From positions 1-64,000 of the forward strand of contig JADJMG010000018.1 in assembly GCA_016709725.1 (NCBI GenBank): a stretch of 64,000 bases of DNA, read 5' to 3'. The notes below the pieces were generated by a model. The model was given only the letters and a program-made list of their open reading frames with translations. It had not been told where the DNA came from and searched no databases. The position numbers and the translations under genes are program-made. How positions within the stretch are numbered: position 1 is the stretch's first letter; each line of letters begins with the position of its first letter. This document shows positions 36,769 through 48,700 of this stretch, in pieces. The DNA is from Bacteroidota bacterium. Its GTDB lineage: Bacteria > Bacteroidota > Bacteroidia > AKYH767-A > OLB10.

Positions 36769-39700
36769 TTATTTGAAATTATAATTAGTGAATGCTGTTA
36801 AGGTGATAGGAACTTTAGTCCATGTTTCAATAATGTTTCTTCCCTTCACAGCAATATAAAAATTCCCGCCAAAATAAGTTTGAGGCAAGGTTAATGAAGC
36901 GATGCCATCTGTTCTAACAACACTCTGAAAAGAAGCAACTAATCCATAGGGTGTTGTTGGATCTCTTAATTCCACAGTTACAGAATCACACTCAAATGAA
37001 TTACTGCTGATGCCATTGTTTGCTAATACGGGTATTAATTCATTCACATCAGCAATAAATCCTTCTATAAAAAGACCAAGGTCTAATCTAACAGAAGGAA
37101 TAGAGCCACATGGAAATTGACCCAGTTGATAAACGACACCAGCACGTACACACCCAGGCTTGATTGGTATTACAATCGAGGGCAATACCACTGAGATCAT
37201 TTACAATTGCTGGAAGATTATGAATTTTAACGAGTGTCCCTGTTGGAGTATATTCTGCAATTCCAGTTTGGGCACTACTAACAATAAATAAAGTTCCATT
37301 CGTTCCCACTTCAATATCTCCAAAAGAGACAGTACAAACACCTGGGGTTGGAAAGGTATTAAATGTAGCCCCAATTACAGGATGAATTTCCGCAACCATA
37401 TTTTCAAGAGTCACACCTGGAACATTATCCTGAATAAGAAAGAAGGTATTTCGTAATTCATGATAAGCACCTCCTACTACATGACTACTTCCGAAGGAAG
37501 TAATTAATGTATCTGTTACGAGTCCAGTCGTTTTACTATAAGCAAATATATCGGCGACGCCAGTTTCTCCATTCACGAGTAACAGTTGTCCTTTTGAAAT
37601 ACTTCCCGTGTTTAACGTAAGGTTTACAGGAGCCACTTCAACATCCACATCATTTGCAGTACCTCCTGCAACGGTCACAGAACCTAGCAACACACCCGCG
37701 ATAGAATAACGTTGAATAGTAGCCGCACTGCATCCATAAATCCACAAATGAGAGGAATCAGGATCATAACCTAAACCACAAAGGGATCCAGTAGCAGAAG
37801 GATTGAAAGAGCTAACAATATTAATTGTGTCCACATTAGAAATATCATCAAATCCTATATCAAAGGGAGAATTTCTTAATTCACAATCATAATCCAATGT
37901 TGTGTAGCCTGGCGGAGTTGTTCCTGTTCCATTAATTGAAGATGACAAAGCAGTACCATGAAGGTCACTGTTATTGTTTGCAAAGAAAGGGTTCGACGAA
38001 ATTGAATTTGTATCTGTACCAGGATTAAAAGTAATACCTGCTTGCCATGCTGCTAGTGTTGAATAATTTGTTGTATTACCTAAGCCCACATGCCCTGATA
38101 CCCCTTGATCGCTTGCAATATATAAATCGTTATGGTCAGAAGTAGAAGCAGAGGCAGCGAAGCTAATCCTATCCACCACTGGAGTCACAAAGCAATAGTG
38201 ACGTGCCACACCGGTTTGCACCGGAGTAAAATTTGCAAACACATTATTCTTTACCACATGATTCACGTTTGCTGGATTTGAGATTTCAAAACAAGTATTG
38301 GATAAATTCGGCGAACTAGCTCCATTAATACTTACGCTATTATTCCAGACATAAACACTTTGCTTACCACCATTCCCAGTTCCCTCAATTAAGATCCCTT
38401 TGATATATCTATTCGCATTTGCTACTCCCGTATAAGAAGATAAAATTTCTGAAACGCTATTATTGAATACTCTCATACTTTTAATGGTGTTACCTGAAGT
38501 GGTAATTCGGATACCACAAACGGGTGAAGTTGAGCCAGTGCTACTTCGGCTAATTGTCCTGCAAACATTATTACTAATCTCACCAACTCCATTAAAGGTT
38601 AGCATCAAAATTCCATCCACCTGACTCGAAGCATTGGTTGTAGATACATTTCTAATGATGCAATTTCGAATAACCGGATTGGTTTGATTATGCATTCTAA
38701 TCCCATAAGACAACGAAGAGGTCCCTCCAATATCATTGGGGACAGCGGGATCACCAATTGAATTAAATACATTACAGGCAGAAGCAATAATTTTTGTATT
38801 CAGATCAGGCGAATTTCCTGCGCCACCGCCGCCTTCAAAATCCATTCCTCTATTGCAATCCCGAATTGTAAAATCCCGATAGGTATTATGGGAGTTAGAG
38901 CCAACAACTCCAGATGTACCTGTTGTTATTTTAGAAGAAATTCCAATGGTATTGGTATTTGCTCGATCTAAATTAACAGAAATCTTTTCAATCAAATTAT
39001 ATTGTGCGCCTAACATCGCATCGGATTGAAATACTAGCAAACCGACGTCCACCAAATTTGGCGCTGTTCCATGAGAAAAGAGATTAATATTACTTATAGT
39101 TGCATACGTTGTGCTTAGACCTAATATCGGTTCCTCTGTCCAACCAAAAATACCTGCACTGCCAAAACTACCAATGAATCCAATTGCATTTGAACCTCGA
39201 TAAGATATTGTTGCAGGCGTTCCCGATTTTGAGAGTGTGATTCTGTTTACCGAACTGCTTCCGGTTACCGGTCCTAATAAAATGGGAAATCGATTACTAC
39301 CATTTGCAACTGTAGTATCATAATTGTCATCGGTGAGATTTAAAGTAACCGCACCAACAATACCTCTGTGATTTAAATCAGCAACGGCTAATGAAAGATT
39401 AGAATAGGTTTGACCAACACCTACGTTGTAGGTTCCACCAGCAATCGGCGCTGGAGAACCTGGTGTAAACCGATAGTTTACCGCAGGCCATGATGTGACC
39501 GCGCTTAACATTCTGTTCGTGGTACCTTTTGAACCCGTTACTGCATCAATAAAATTTCCTTTACCACCAGCACCGTACTCCAATCCGATGGCTGCACCGG
39601 GATGAGTACCTATAGTTCCAACGATACTGACTACGCCATAATGATATTCAATCACATTAGAAGTTTCATATAAAATGACTTGATAGTTCAATCTTACATT

Positions 39701-40195
39701 ACTCCCATTTGTTCCGGGGCTGCTTGGATAATTAGTGTATTGCAGGGTAAAAGTCCGACTTCCTGGTGCGCCCTGCGTTTGGTATAAGATGTCTGAAGAT
39801 GCATCGTCAATTAAATCATTCCACCAAGCTGTGACGCATAAGTTGGGGGCAAGCGTACTAAATAATCTACCATTCTCTGTGTTGGCTGCGGGAGCTAGTG
39901 CATCAAAAAATAAAAATCCATTGGTATTTAAACCTAAAGTTGTATAGTTATTTCCCGCATAGGCAAACGTAAAGCCCAGCGAAATACCTGTTTGGTTAGC
40001 ATCATTTCCGGTTGCTGTAGAGATGGTCGCACCTCCACCTGTAGAAATAGGTATATAAGCCGAATTGAAAGTAGTGCGCGTGTATAGTTGCGCATTTAAA
40101 CCCAATGAGCATAGGAAACATAAAGCAAAACATAATGCTAATTTTCTAAACCATTGAATGGTTAGTGATGAATCCAAAGTAAAGTTAATATCCAT
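36769..40195 (-). CDS. Secreted beta-helix plus propeller-like protein; one frameshift; truncated end module
   Basis: A protein of about 1,140 residues. The signal peptide ends CFLCSLGLNAQ. The next segment resembles an all-beta carbohydrate-binding-like domain (LGFTFAYAGNNYTTLGLNTN). A long right-handed beta-helix region follows (about residues 255-780), with repeats of the RNCIIRNVS and NNSVSEI kind, then a propeller-like domain paralogous to the neighbour at 35698. Near 37140 one extra base shifts the frame from DCNTNQAWVCT to AGVVYQLGQFPCGS. The end is a version of the IEG(F/Y) module found in the two giant proteins (LDLGLFIEGFI ... TNYNFK), but it stops before the dockerin-like loops. 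It has no T9SS type A tail, so how it is retained or sorted is unclear. Confidence 0.75.
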
Positions 40196-40383
40196 AATGA
40201 ATTAATTAAGTGATTTCAGATCTATAATTTAAACCCATTGGCAAATGATTCTAAAGAGATTAAGAACTCAATAAGGTCAATCCCTTTCTCCTTGTCAATA
40301 TTTTCAAAGTTGCGAAACGTGTTTTGATACAGAAATCACCAATTATGGTGAATTGATGCTAGAGATGGGAGGCGTCGCGATTG

Positions 40384-40488
40384 GATTTTAGATTTTAGAT
40401 TTTAGATTTTAGATTTTAGATTTTAGATTTTAGATTTTAGATTTTAGATTTTAGATTTTAGATTTTAGATTTTAGATTTTAGATTTTG
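40384..40488. repeat. Heptanucleotide microsatellite (GATTTTA)15
   Basis: Fourteen exact units of GATTTTA from 40384 to 40481, and a fifteenth ending in G. Such an array is prone to length change by slippage. It lies 189 bases upstream of the start of the beta-helix gene, a position where length could affect expression, though this is only a possibility. Confidence 0.9.
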
Positions 40489-40503
40489 ATTTTGCTTCTT
40501 TGT

Positions 40504-40545
40504 GCGGGGGGGGGTTCACGGCCCGAAGACCGCCCCCCCCCGGGC
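40504..40545. other. G-run/C-run inverted element, possibly artefactual
   Basis: About ten G are followed by TTCACGGCCCGAAGACCG and nine C, then GGGC. It resembles in style the aberrant block at 2888-4090 and contrasts with the AT-rich surroundings. It could form a stem. I cannot tell a real element from a base-calling fault. Confidence 0.4.
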
Positions 40546-40858
40546 TTAGCTAGATGCTTGGTGTTAGATGCAAGTCGCGAGGCTTCGCGATTAGTTGCTG
40601 AATATGAAAGATGGGATCGCGAAATCTCGCGAGGGAGATGCGTAAAAAAAAAGCCCCGTAGCGAGTTTACTCTACTACAAGGCTTAATTATTACGTGATC
40701 TTAGATGAATAAAAAAAGAAAAAAACTTTAAAACTAAAGCAATTCTTACGTTTCAATTTTTTCTTTTCACACCATTTCGTTTAATGAAATGAAAGAGAAT
40801 CTCACTTGAAAAATTGAGACACTAATCCATTTCAAACTTGTCTCGCAGCATTGCGGGA

Positions 40859-42010
40859 TTATCCGATGGCTTGCTCTAAATCTGCAATCAAATCATGGAT
40901 GTCTTCTATACCTACACTTAAACGAATCAATGTATCTGTCACTCCTACTTTTTCTCTTTCTTCTTTTGGAATGGAAGCGTGTGTCATCGTAGCTGGATGA
41001 TTTAACAAAGATTCCACTCCTCCTAACGATTCGGCCAAAGAAAATACTTTTACTCTTGAAGCCATATCAAAAGTTTCTTCTACGGATGCTCCTTTAAGCG
41101 TAAAAGAAATCATTCCACCAAAATCTTTCATTTGTGCTTTTGCAATATCATGATTTGGATGATCAGGAAATCCTGGCCAATAAACTTTATCAACTTTTGG
41201 ATGCGCTCTCAAGTACGCGGCGATTGCTTTTCCATTACTGCAATGACGATCCATACGAACATGCAGTGTTTTAATTCCACGTAACACTAAGAAACTATCC
41301 ATGGGTCCGGGTGTTGCACCACAAGAATTATGAATGAAAGCTAATTGATCGTAATACTCTTTATTGTTGGTGCAGATGGCTCCCATCACGACATCACTGT
41401 GCCCACCTAAATACTTTGTCACCGAATGCATCACAATGTCAGCGCCGAGTGCTAAAGGGTTTTGCAAATAAGGAGATGCAAAAGTGTTATCTACTACCAA
41501 AATTAAACTACTTGCTTTTGCGATCTCAGCACATGCTTTGATATCGATAATTTGCATGGTCGGATTTGTTGGAGTTTCGACCCACAACATTTTCGTATTT
41601 GCGTTTATGTAATTTTTAATATTACTCGCATCATACATATTCACGAAATTAAATTTGATACCAAAGGGTTCAAATATTTTCGTGAACATGCGATAGCTCC
41701 CTCCATACAAATCGTTCGTAGCTATCACTTCATCGCCGGGACGCAACATTTTTATAATGGCATCGCTGGCTCCTTGACCACTACTAAAACATAATCCGTG
41801 TTGTGCATTTTCCAACGCAGCAATACAATTTTCTAAAGCGGAACGGGTAGGGTTCTTTCCACGTGCATATGCATATCCTTTATGTTTACCAGGTCTTTCT
41901 TGCACATACGTACTGGTTTGATAAATTGGAGTCATAATGGCTCCGGTGGTTGGATCAGGTTCTTGTCCAGCGTGAATGGCTTTTGTGCCGAAGGCAGCTT
42001 TCTCGTTCAT
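40859..42010 (-). CDS. Cystathionine gamma-synthase / gamma-lyase family PLP enzyme
   Basis: A PLP enzyme of the Cys/Met metabolism family acting on cystathionine or O-acyl-homoserine. The Schiff-base lysine is Lys199 in MHSVTKYLGGHSDVVMG. The phosphate and substrate contacts YAYARGKNPTRSALE and SSGQGASDAI and the end motif SLGGVESLLNHPATMTHAS are all present. The 383-residue length fits. Sequence alone does not separate a synthase (methionine synthesis, metB) from a gamma-lyase (cysteine synthesis), and no other sulfur-metabolism gene is adjacent, so I give no symbol. It is transcribed away from the giant gene's terminator. Confidence 0.92.
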   Translation of the reverse strand: MNEKAAFGTKAIHAGQEPDPTTGAIMTPIYQTSTYVQERPGKHKGYAYARGKNPTRSALENCIAALENAQHGLCFSSGQGASDAIIKMLRPGDEVIATNDLYGGSYRMFTKIFEPFGIKFNFVNMYDASNIKNYINANTKMLWVETPTNPTMQIIDIKACAEIAKASSLILVVDNTFASPYLQNPLALGADIVMHSVTKYLGGHSDVVMGAICTNNKEYYDQLAFIHNSCGATPGPMDSFLVLRGIKTLHVRMDRHCSNGKAIAAYLRAHPKVDKVYWPGFPDHPNHDIAKAQMKDFGGMISFTLKGASVEETFDMASRVKVFSLAESLGGVESLLNHPATMTHASIPKEEREKVGVTDTLIRLSVGIEDIHDLIADLEQAIG

Positions 42011-42111
42011 TTTAATTTTTATTAATGGTGCAAAAGTAAGAAATCATACGCACTCGAAAACACTCGATTCTATTCGGTTGACTTTGACTCAGTAGCGAGA
42101 TGAATTAAACA

Positions 42112-42167
42112 AAAGCATAAAAGCCGAAAGTCCCGCAATATTGCGGGACTTTCGGCTTTTATGCTTT
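42112..42167 (-). terminator. 56-bp perfect palindrome, terminator of the giant gene
   Basis: Both arms meet at 42139/42140 without mismatch, including AAGCCGAAAGTCCCGCAA and its reverse complement. It starts 12 bases beyond the giant gene stop. A near-identical copy (one mismatch over the shared 60 bases) follows the second giant gene at 60500. The stem is G/C-rich with flanking A/T, as for a bidirectional terminator. Confidence 0.85.
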
Positions 42168-42757
42168 AATGAAACTTTTTAGAATGGATGAATCGATCCA
42201 ACGAAGTTGGTGATGTTGTTATCGATGATCGCTTGGTCGGTGATATCTACTACGCCATCACCAGATACATCTGTTGGTACGTAGCCTGCCGCAAAGTTTT
42301 GGATATCATTTCCAACATAGCCCTGATCGGTAATATCCACCACTTCATCTTGTGGAGCAACGTCTCCGCTGTAGAAGGCAAATACGCCAGGATCTACTTC
42401 GATCATGTTTGCTCCGTGTGCTTGCGTTGCCGCTGTAGTGAAGTCATAGTTGGTCACACCAGAGAATGTCACTGGTAAGTCACTCCATGTTTGCACTGCG
42501 TTACGATGGAAGACAGCGATATAATAACTGTTACCAATCACACTTCCTGGTAAAGTAACCATAGCACTATCATTCGTGTTAACCACTACCGTGGCACTTT
42601 GTACCATCGTAGATGGACTTAACGCATCGCGTAATTCTACTACGATGGTATCTACTTCGGTTGAACTCAATCCAACTCCTGCATTTAAAGAGCTGGCTTG
42701 CATTCCACCCACGCCATCATAGTATCCTTCGATGATTAGTTTCACATTTAACGTTGC
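42112..42757 (-). repeat. Duplicated 3' cassette, copy 1 (end module plus terminator)
   Basis: This segment aligns without gaps to 60500-61137 at an offset of 18,380 bases. I count about 38 mismatches over some 577 coding bases and one in the adjoining terminator. Similarity stops abruptly at LNVKLIIEG on the coding side and outside the terminator stem. Confidence 0.85.
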
Positions 42758-45700
42758 ATTTGATAACACATCTACACGAATACTATCAGCTGTTACAGTG
42801 ACGCTATTATCACAAGCGTTTGCATCCGTAACCAGACCATAATATAATCCTGCTGCTAAGCCAGTAAGTGGGTTTCCACTACCTACTCCTGAAAAGAATT
42901 CATCTGCCCAAAGAACTGTGTATGGACCTGTACCGCCTGCAGGAATTGCAGTTACTGTACCATCCAATGCGCCTGGGAATGATTCTGGTGTTGAAGTAAA
43001 TGTTACTGTTACTGGAGCGGGCTCTACAATAGTAAAGGCAACCGTATCCGCACATCCTGACAAGTCAGAAACAATCACACTGTAGTTTCCAGCAAGTGAA
43101 ATACTACGTGGAGTTGTATTCGCAAAGTTTGCATCACTCCATGTAATGGTGAATGGAGCGTTACCACCTGTCCAGGTTACATCAGCATTTCCATTTGAAC
43201 TACCGAAACATGTAATATTTGTAGCAGTAACTGCAGCATCAATTGGATTTGATCCACTCACTACATATGTTAACACACCTGAGTTACAACTAGCAGGTGT
43301 TCCTGCCTCGTCATACACTTGCAAGTAGTAAGTACCTGCAGTAAGGTTCGCTAATGTATCGCGATTAGATGATAAGGTAACATTACGTACAATATTAGTT
43401 TGTGCTAAATCGGTAGACCATACATAATTGTAATTAGCGAGACCACTTGTCACTTCTACTTCGATTGAACCACCTCCGCTACAAGTAGCGTTATTGATTA
43501 CATCGACAACAGCCACTGATTTAGTTAATACTGTAGTAGTATCAGAAGAAGAAGTACATCCGTTAGGCAATGTTATAATAACAGAATAGCTAGAACCATT
43601 ACCTGAACTGCTGATAGAATCTAAATCAGGAAGCGGAACTCCAATAGCACTCCATGTGAATGTAGTACCAGAAGGATAACCTCCACTGTATACGCCAGTA
43701 TCTTGCACATGTACATAAATGAATTCAGGGTTACATAAGGTAGTATCGTTCTCTGCGATAACAGGTTTAGCAATTGCTGCAGTAGTTACATCAATATTAT
43801 TTGTTGATGTACAACCAAACACATTGGTAGCAACTACACTGTAGTTTGTAGTGCCCACTGGAGGTGTTACAACAATAGCCGCTGTAGGTGCACCTGTGCT
43901 CCAAAGGAAGTTAGTAGTAGCACCATAACCGATTTGCATATTTGGACGATTAGAACTTTGAGAAACTGTACCCGTACTTATTTGAGAACACAAATCCCAA
44001 GGATTAGAAGGAGTAGTATTATCTGCATACTGACCATAAACTGTTTGTGTTGCTGTAGTTGTGGATTGAACCGTTGAAGTTCCTCCGTAGCAAGAAGCAC
44101 AAGCTCCAGTCGGGTCATTGTTATGACAAACTTCAATAACAACGTTCGAAGTTCCGTTCCACATAAATGGACTGCTAAACGTAAAGGTATTCCATCCAGA
44201 AGTAGGTAAAATAGTACCTGGAGCAGCATATACTTGAGTCAGTCCTGATTCGTAACCCGTAAGTGCTGCAGTTGCTGTTTGACCAATTTTTACAGTAAAG
44301 GCGGACATAGCAAATGTTACACCGATATTAGTAACATTAAATGCAACACTTGTTAATTGACCTGCATAAATATTCAATGAATTTAATTCAGCAGCAGTCA
44401 TCAAATATTGAATTTTGGATCCTTCCCAGTTTCCTGAGAAAGGACTTTGACCAACCGATACATTTGTACCCGTACCAGTACCCACCTGAGCTACCCCTGG
44501 CTGAGTAGAAGTAGCGGTTAAAGTAACAGGAGAACTGCCACAAACCACTAATGGATCTTGTGTGATAGAGGGTACAGAAGGAATTGGATTCACACTTACT
44601 GTTACTGAACCTACAGTAGCACAACCTGCATTAGGACCTGCTGTAGTATCGGTTGCTGTAACTGTATATGTTGTATTAGCAGTTGGATTTACTGAATAAG
44701 AAGATCCGTTAAAACCAGATGGAGTCCAAACATAAGAGTAGTCTGGGTCATTTGTGCTTCCTACAGTTAGTGTGGTGCTTTGACCATCACAAATAGTCAC
44801 ATTCGAACTTACGGTGATAGCAGGCGGAGTTGTAACCGTTGCAGCAACAGCTGTACGCGCACTTTCACAACCTGTAGTCACTACCCAATTATAAAAAAAG
44901 TATTGGTAGATCAAAGTAGAACCGGGTGATGTACCGAATGAAGATCCTTGAATATTAAGAATACCGGGTAATAAGAACGGATAAGGGAAATTCGTGATAT
45001 TACCTCTCCAAGTACTCGGATTCGAAGCAAATCCAATTACATAATTGGAACCAGCTGGAATATTAAAGTTCACAGGCACTGTTTGAGCAATGGTAGGAGA
45101 GCCTGAATTCACTACTGTAGTAACACCTGTATAAGAGGCTACTAAGGTTCCTGTACTACTTGTCTGTCTAACTTCAATCGTAAATGAAGTACCAAGCGTA
45201 GCACTAGGATAGATATCTATTGTAGCGATGTTAAGTGTCGTTAATGCATCAAACACCATAGAAGCACTTCCTATTGCAGCGGTCTGGAAATTTCCAACTG
45301 TGGTATATTGATCCCAAGTATTACCTCCAGGTACTGGAGTCAATCCTTGACCACCGTTCGCTGAAGCCGCAACATAGAAGTTGGTGCTTGAAGAAATAGT
45401 AGGAGTAGTAAAGGTATTTCCTGTGCCGATGGCTACACCACCTGTAGCAGCAGTATACCAATTTAACGTCGTATTTGCACTTCCTGTAGCTTGCAAGTCC
45501 ACCGTACCAACACCACAACGAGAAGCACCAGTAGAACCTGTAATTACAGGCGTATCAATCGTAATTGTTTTTGTTGATGAAGGGGAGCTTGTGTGGAACC
45601 CTCCGCATGAAATAACGCATCGGAAGTCGGTTTCAACGGTAATAGAACCCGGTGCTGGAACATAAGTTGCTGAGGTTGCACCCGAAATTGGAGACCATGT

Positions 45701-48700
45701 ATTCATTCCTGCTGGAGAACTTTCCCATTGATATGTTGCACTTGTAAATGCCGGTGTAATTCCAAATGTTGGCATTGAACCAGAATAAGTACAAACACCA
45801 TTTGAAGTTGAGGTAGTAGTAAATACAATTGGGTCAATTGTAGCAGATCCTATTGATGTAGAACAAGCAGGTACAGATGCATAACGAGCCAATACTGTAT
45901 AAGTACCAGGTCCAGAAGCTGGAATAGGATTATTCGTAGTCCATGAAGTTCCGCCGTCAATTGAGTACTCGTAGAAGTTATTATACTGAATTAATAAATT
46001 ATCGATATAATGACCTTGATATTCGCCACCAGTTCGAGCGCAGAAAGCATGATTCCATGTCGACTTATCATCCGTTAAGTAGGATGCAGGCAATGGAGCA
46101 TCGGTAACTACTTGAACTCCGTTCAACCACAATGATACTTGACCTAATGCATTTATCTTAATAGTAACGTGAGTAGTTTTTCCTAATGTAGTAGTTGCTC
46201 TCCAGGTAACATTATTGATATAAGCTATAACACCAGAGCTAGCTGGAGTTTGATTCCAAATTGGACAATTATACATTAAATAAATTCCTGCAGTATTTGC
46301 TCCATTTGTGTATGCATCAAAACCTAATTTCAATCCTGTTCCGCTACCACTTTCTGGGTTAGATTCTGTTGGGCCAACAACTTGACCTACCACAGGACTT
46401 CCTACCGTTGCAGGCAATGCAACCACATTGGAACCATAGCTATAACTAAATCCATCAGCTGGAGAACCAGAACCAGGAGTTGTAATCATATCAAAGTCGA
46501 TTTGGAAATCGTCATTGGCTAATCCGGTAGTATTCGTAATTAACACACCACCGTTCTTCGAAAGTGCACTTGAAGTAAATCGCATTTGACCACCAATTAA
46601 CGCAAAGTCGTTACCGGCAGAAGTCATGTTTGATGGTAATATGCCACTTGTGAAATCATCATTCAATACAGTACCAGCACCCGTTACGTTAGCTGTAATT
46701 AATCCGTTTGGATTATCACAACCTGAAATTTGAGTTGCAGAAACAGTACCCGATAGGCCCACATAATTATTAGTAACAATAGTATCACTGGCAACACAAC
46801 CTGTACCAGTTTCTGTTCCGGTTACAATATAAGAGTAGAAACCAGGAATAGTTGTAGTAAAGGTTTCTACAGATCCTGTTTCCGTACCGATAACACCGCT
46901 ACCGGCCATTGGGTTTGCAGACCATGATAGAGCATACACATTATTACTTCCTGTTTGTGTTACCGTAAATGTATTGGGAGTACCAACACAAGTTACTTGG
47001 TTTGCAGTAACATCAATTGGGTCGTAAGCAGTAACATTAGCTACAGCAGCCACGCGTGGGCTTTCACATACAGCAACGAATTCAGAAACATAGAATGTTG
47101 TTGTTGTAGAAATCACACCTGTGAAAGTTGTAGAAGTACCTGTCTGCAACAAATTTCCACCTGTTGGAGCATCATACCAATAGAAGAATGGTGTAGGTTC
47201 AGGTTGAATTCGAGGTTACAGAAACCGTTGGCACCGCAAATCCACATTGTGTAGAAGCTGCTGACGCCGTTGGTGCTGGGGTAATGCGATAGTGGTTTGA
47301 GCATGCAATGGACTCACGATATCACAACCACTAATATTCGCTGTAACTGTATAATCTGTATTGCTCGTAGGATTTACTGTAAGTGGATTAGTAGTACCCA
47401 CAACAGACATACCATCGCTCAAGAATAAGTAATAGAAGCGGGACTGTTCGTAAAGTAAAATTGAGGGCGAAGACTATAGGTAGTAAGTTAGTAGTATTAT
47501 CAGTACATTGAGAATTACCACCTGTTGAAACTGTTTTATGAGTATGAATAGTAGAAACAAAACTGGTATTATCAGCCTTACATGTTCTACTCATTGTAGC
47601 AGTACTACCTGGATTTCCATGACATATTTCAATCACTACGTTACTTACACCATCCCATACAAATGGAGTGGTGAATGTGAGCGTATTAATTCCAACAGTT
47701 GGCATAAGTGATGCATTTGTATAAACTGTTGTGAACGAAGAAGCGTCATAACTCGACATATTCGTTGCACTTGAATTTGCCATTTTCAATGAAAACTCAA
47801 GCATTGGCAATGTACCAGCCACAGTAATATCTAAGCCTAAGGATACAATATTTCCAGCTTGAATGTTTGCTGCGGTTAATTCAGATGCAAGCACTAAATG
47901 TTGCATATGCGTATTCGACCACAAGCTATAGAAGGATTTGAATACGTAGCACTCGTAGTAGCTCCGGCTCCAATTGGAGGAGATGGAGGAATCACCAAGT
48001 TAGCCGTAAGTACTACATCAGTACCCGCACAAGAAGGATTGTTATCTGAAGTAATAGATGCAGTAATTAAAGATTGTACGCTATAAACCTGAGACGTAAC
48101 GTTCGCACATTGATTTGTGGTATTTAAAGCATTACAAGTCACGGCGAATGAACCACCCGTTGTACTCTTCAAGTATACAGTAGAGAAATTTCCTCCAGTA
48201 TAAGGAATTGTTGCTGCAACATCTTCAAATAAATTTGTAACAGGTGACCATGTATACACATCAAAGTCTCCAACTGTAGAAGTTACACTTAATGCTTGAA
48301 CTGTATTGTTACAAACTGTAGTACCTGGAGTAATAGTGAGTGCTGGCGGAGGAGTAACTGTGGCAACAACTGCAACACGTGAACCCAGACATCCTGCAGT
48401 AGTATTGATATTATAAACGAAGTAATGCAGCGTATTATCAGCACCATTAAGTAATCCACTTACAATTGTACCTACACCATTACCCATAGGCTGAGGGAAT
48501 ACACCCGTAGCATATCCTAATGCATTACCTGTATTAGCTACCTGAATTCGGTAACCCGTTCCAGCAGGAACTGACCAACCCAAATTAAGTGTTTGCGGGC
48601 TCGACAATCCGCCATTAACGATGGACTGAGCAGATGAAGTAAACATAACACCACCAGAAGGATTTAACAAAGTTACCGTAGCAGTTCCAGCAGCATTTGA

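Larger units (their letters stand above)
40196..40858. other. Spacer with heptamer repeat and G/C-run anomaly
   Basis: About 660 bases between the beta-helix gene start and the 3' end of the PLP-enzyme gene. Besides the GATTTTA array and the G/C-run element listed separately, it has TCGCGAGG-type words at 40564 and 40616. An imperfect hairpin near 40648-40685 (AAAAGCCCCGTAGC ... CTACAAGGCTTAA) resembles the nrdA terminator. The frame at 40486-40698 crossing these is not a gene. Confidence 0.5.

Noticed and set aside
40486..40698. A 70-residue ORF after the heptamer array
   Set aside because: It crosses the G/C-run element and two dispersed repeats and has no protein-like features.
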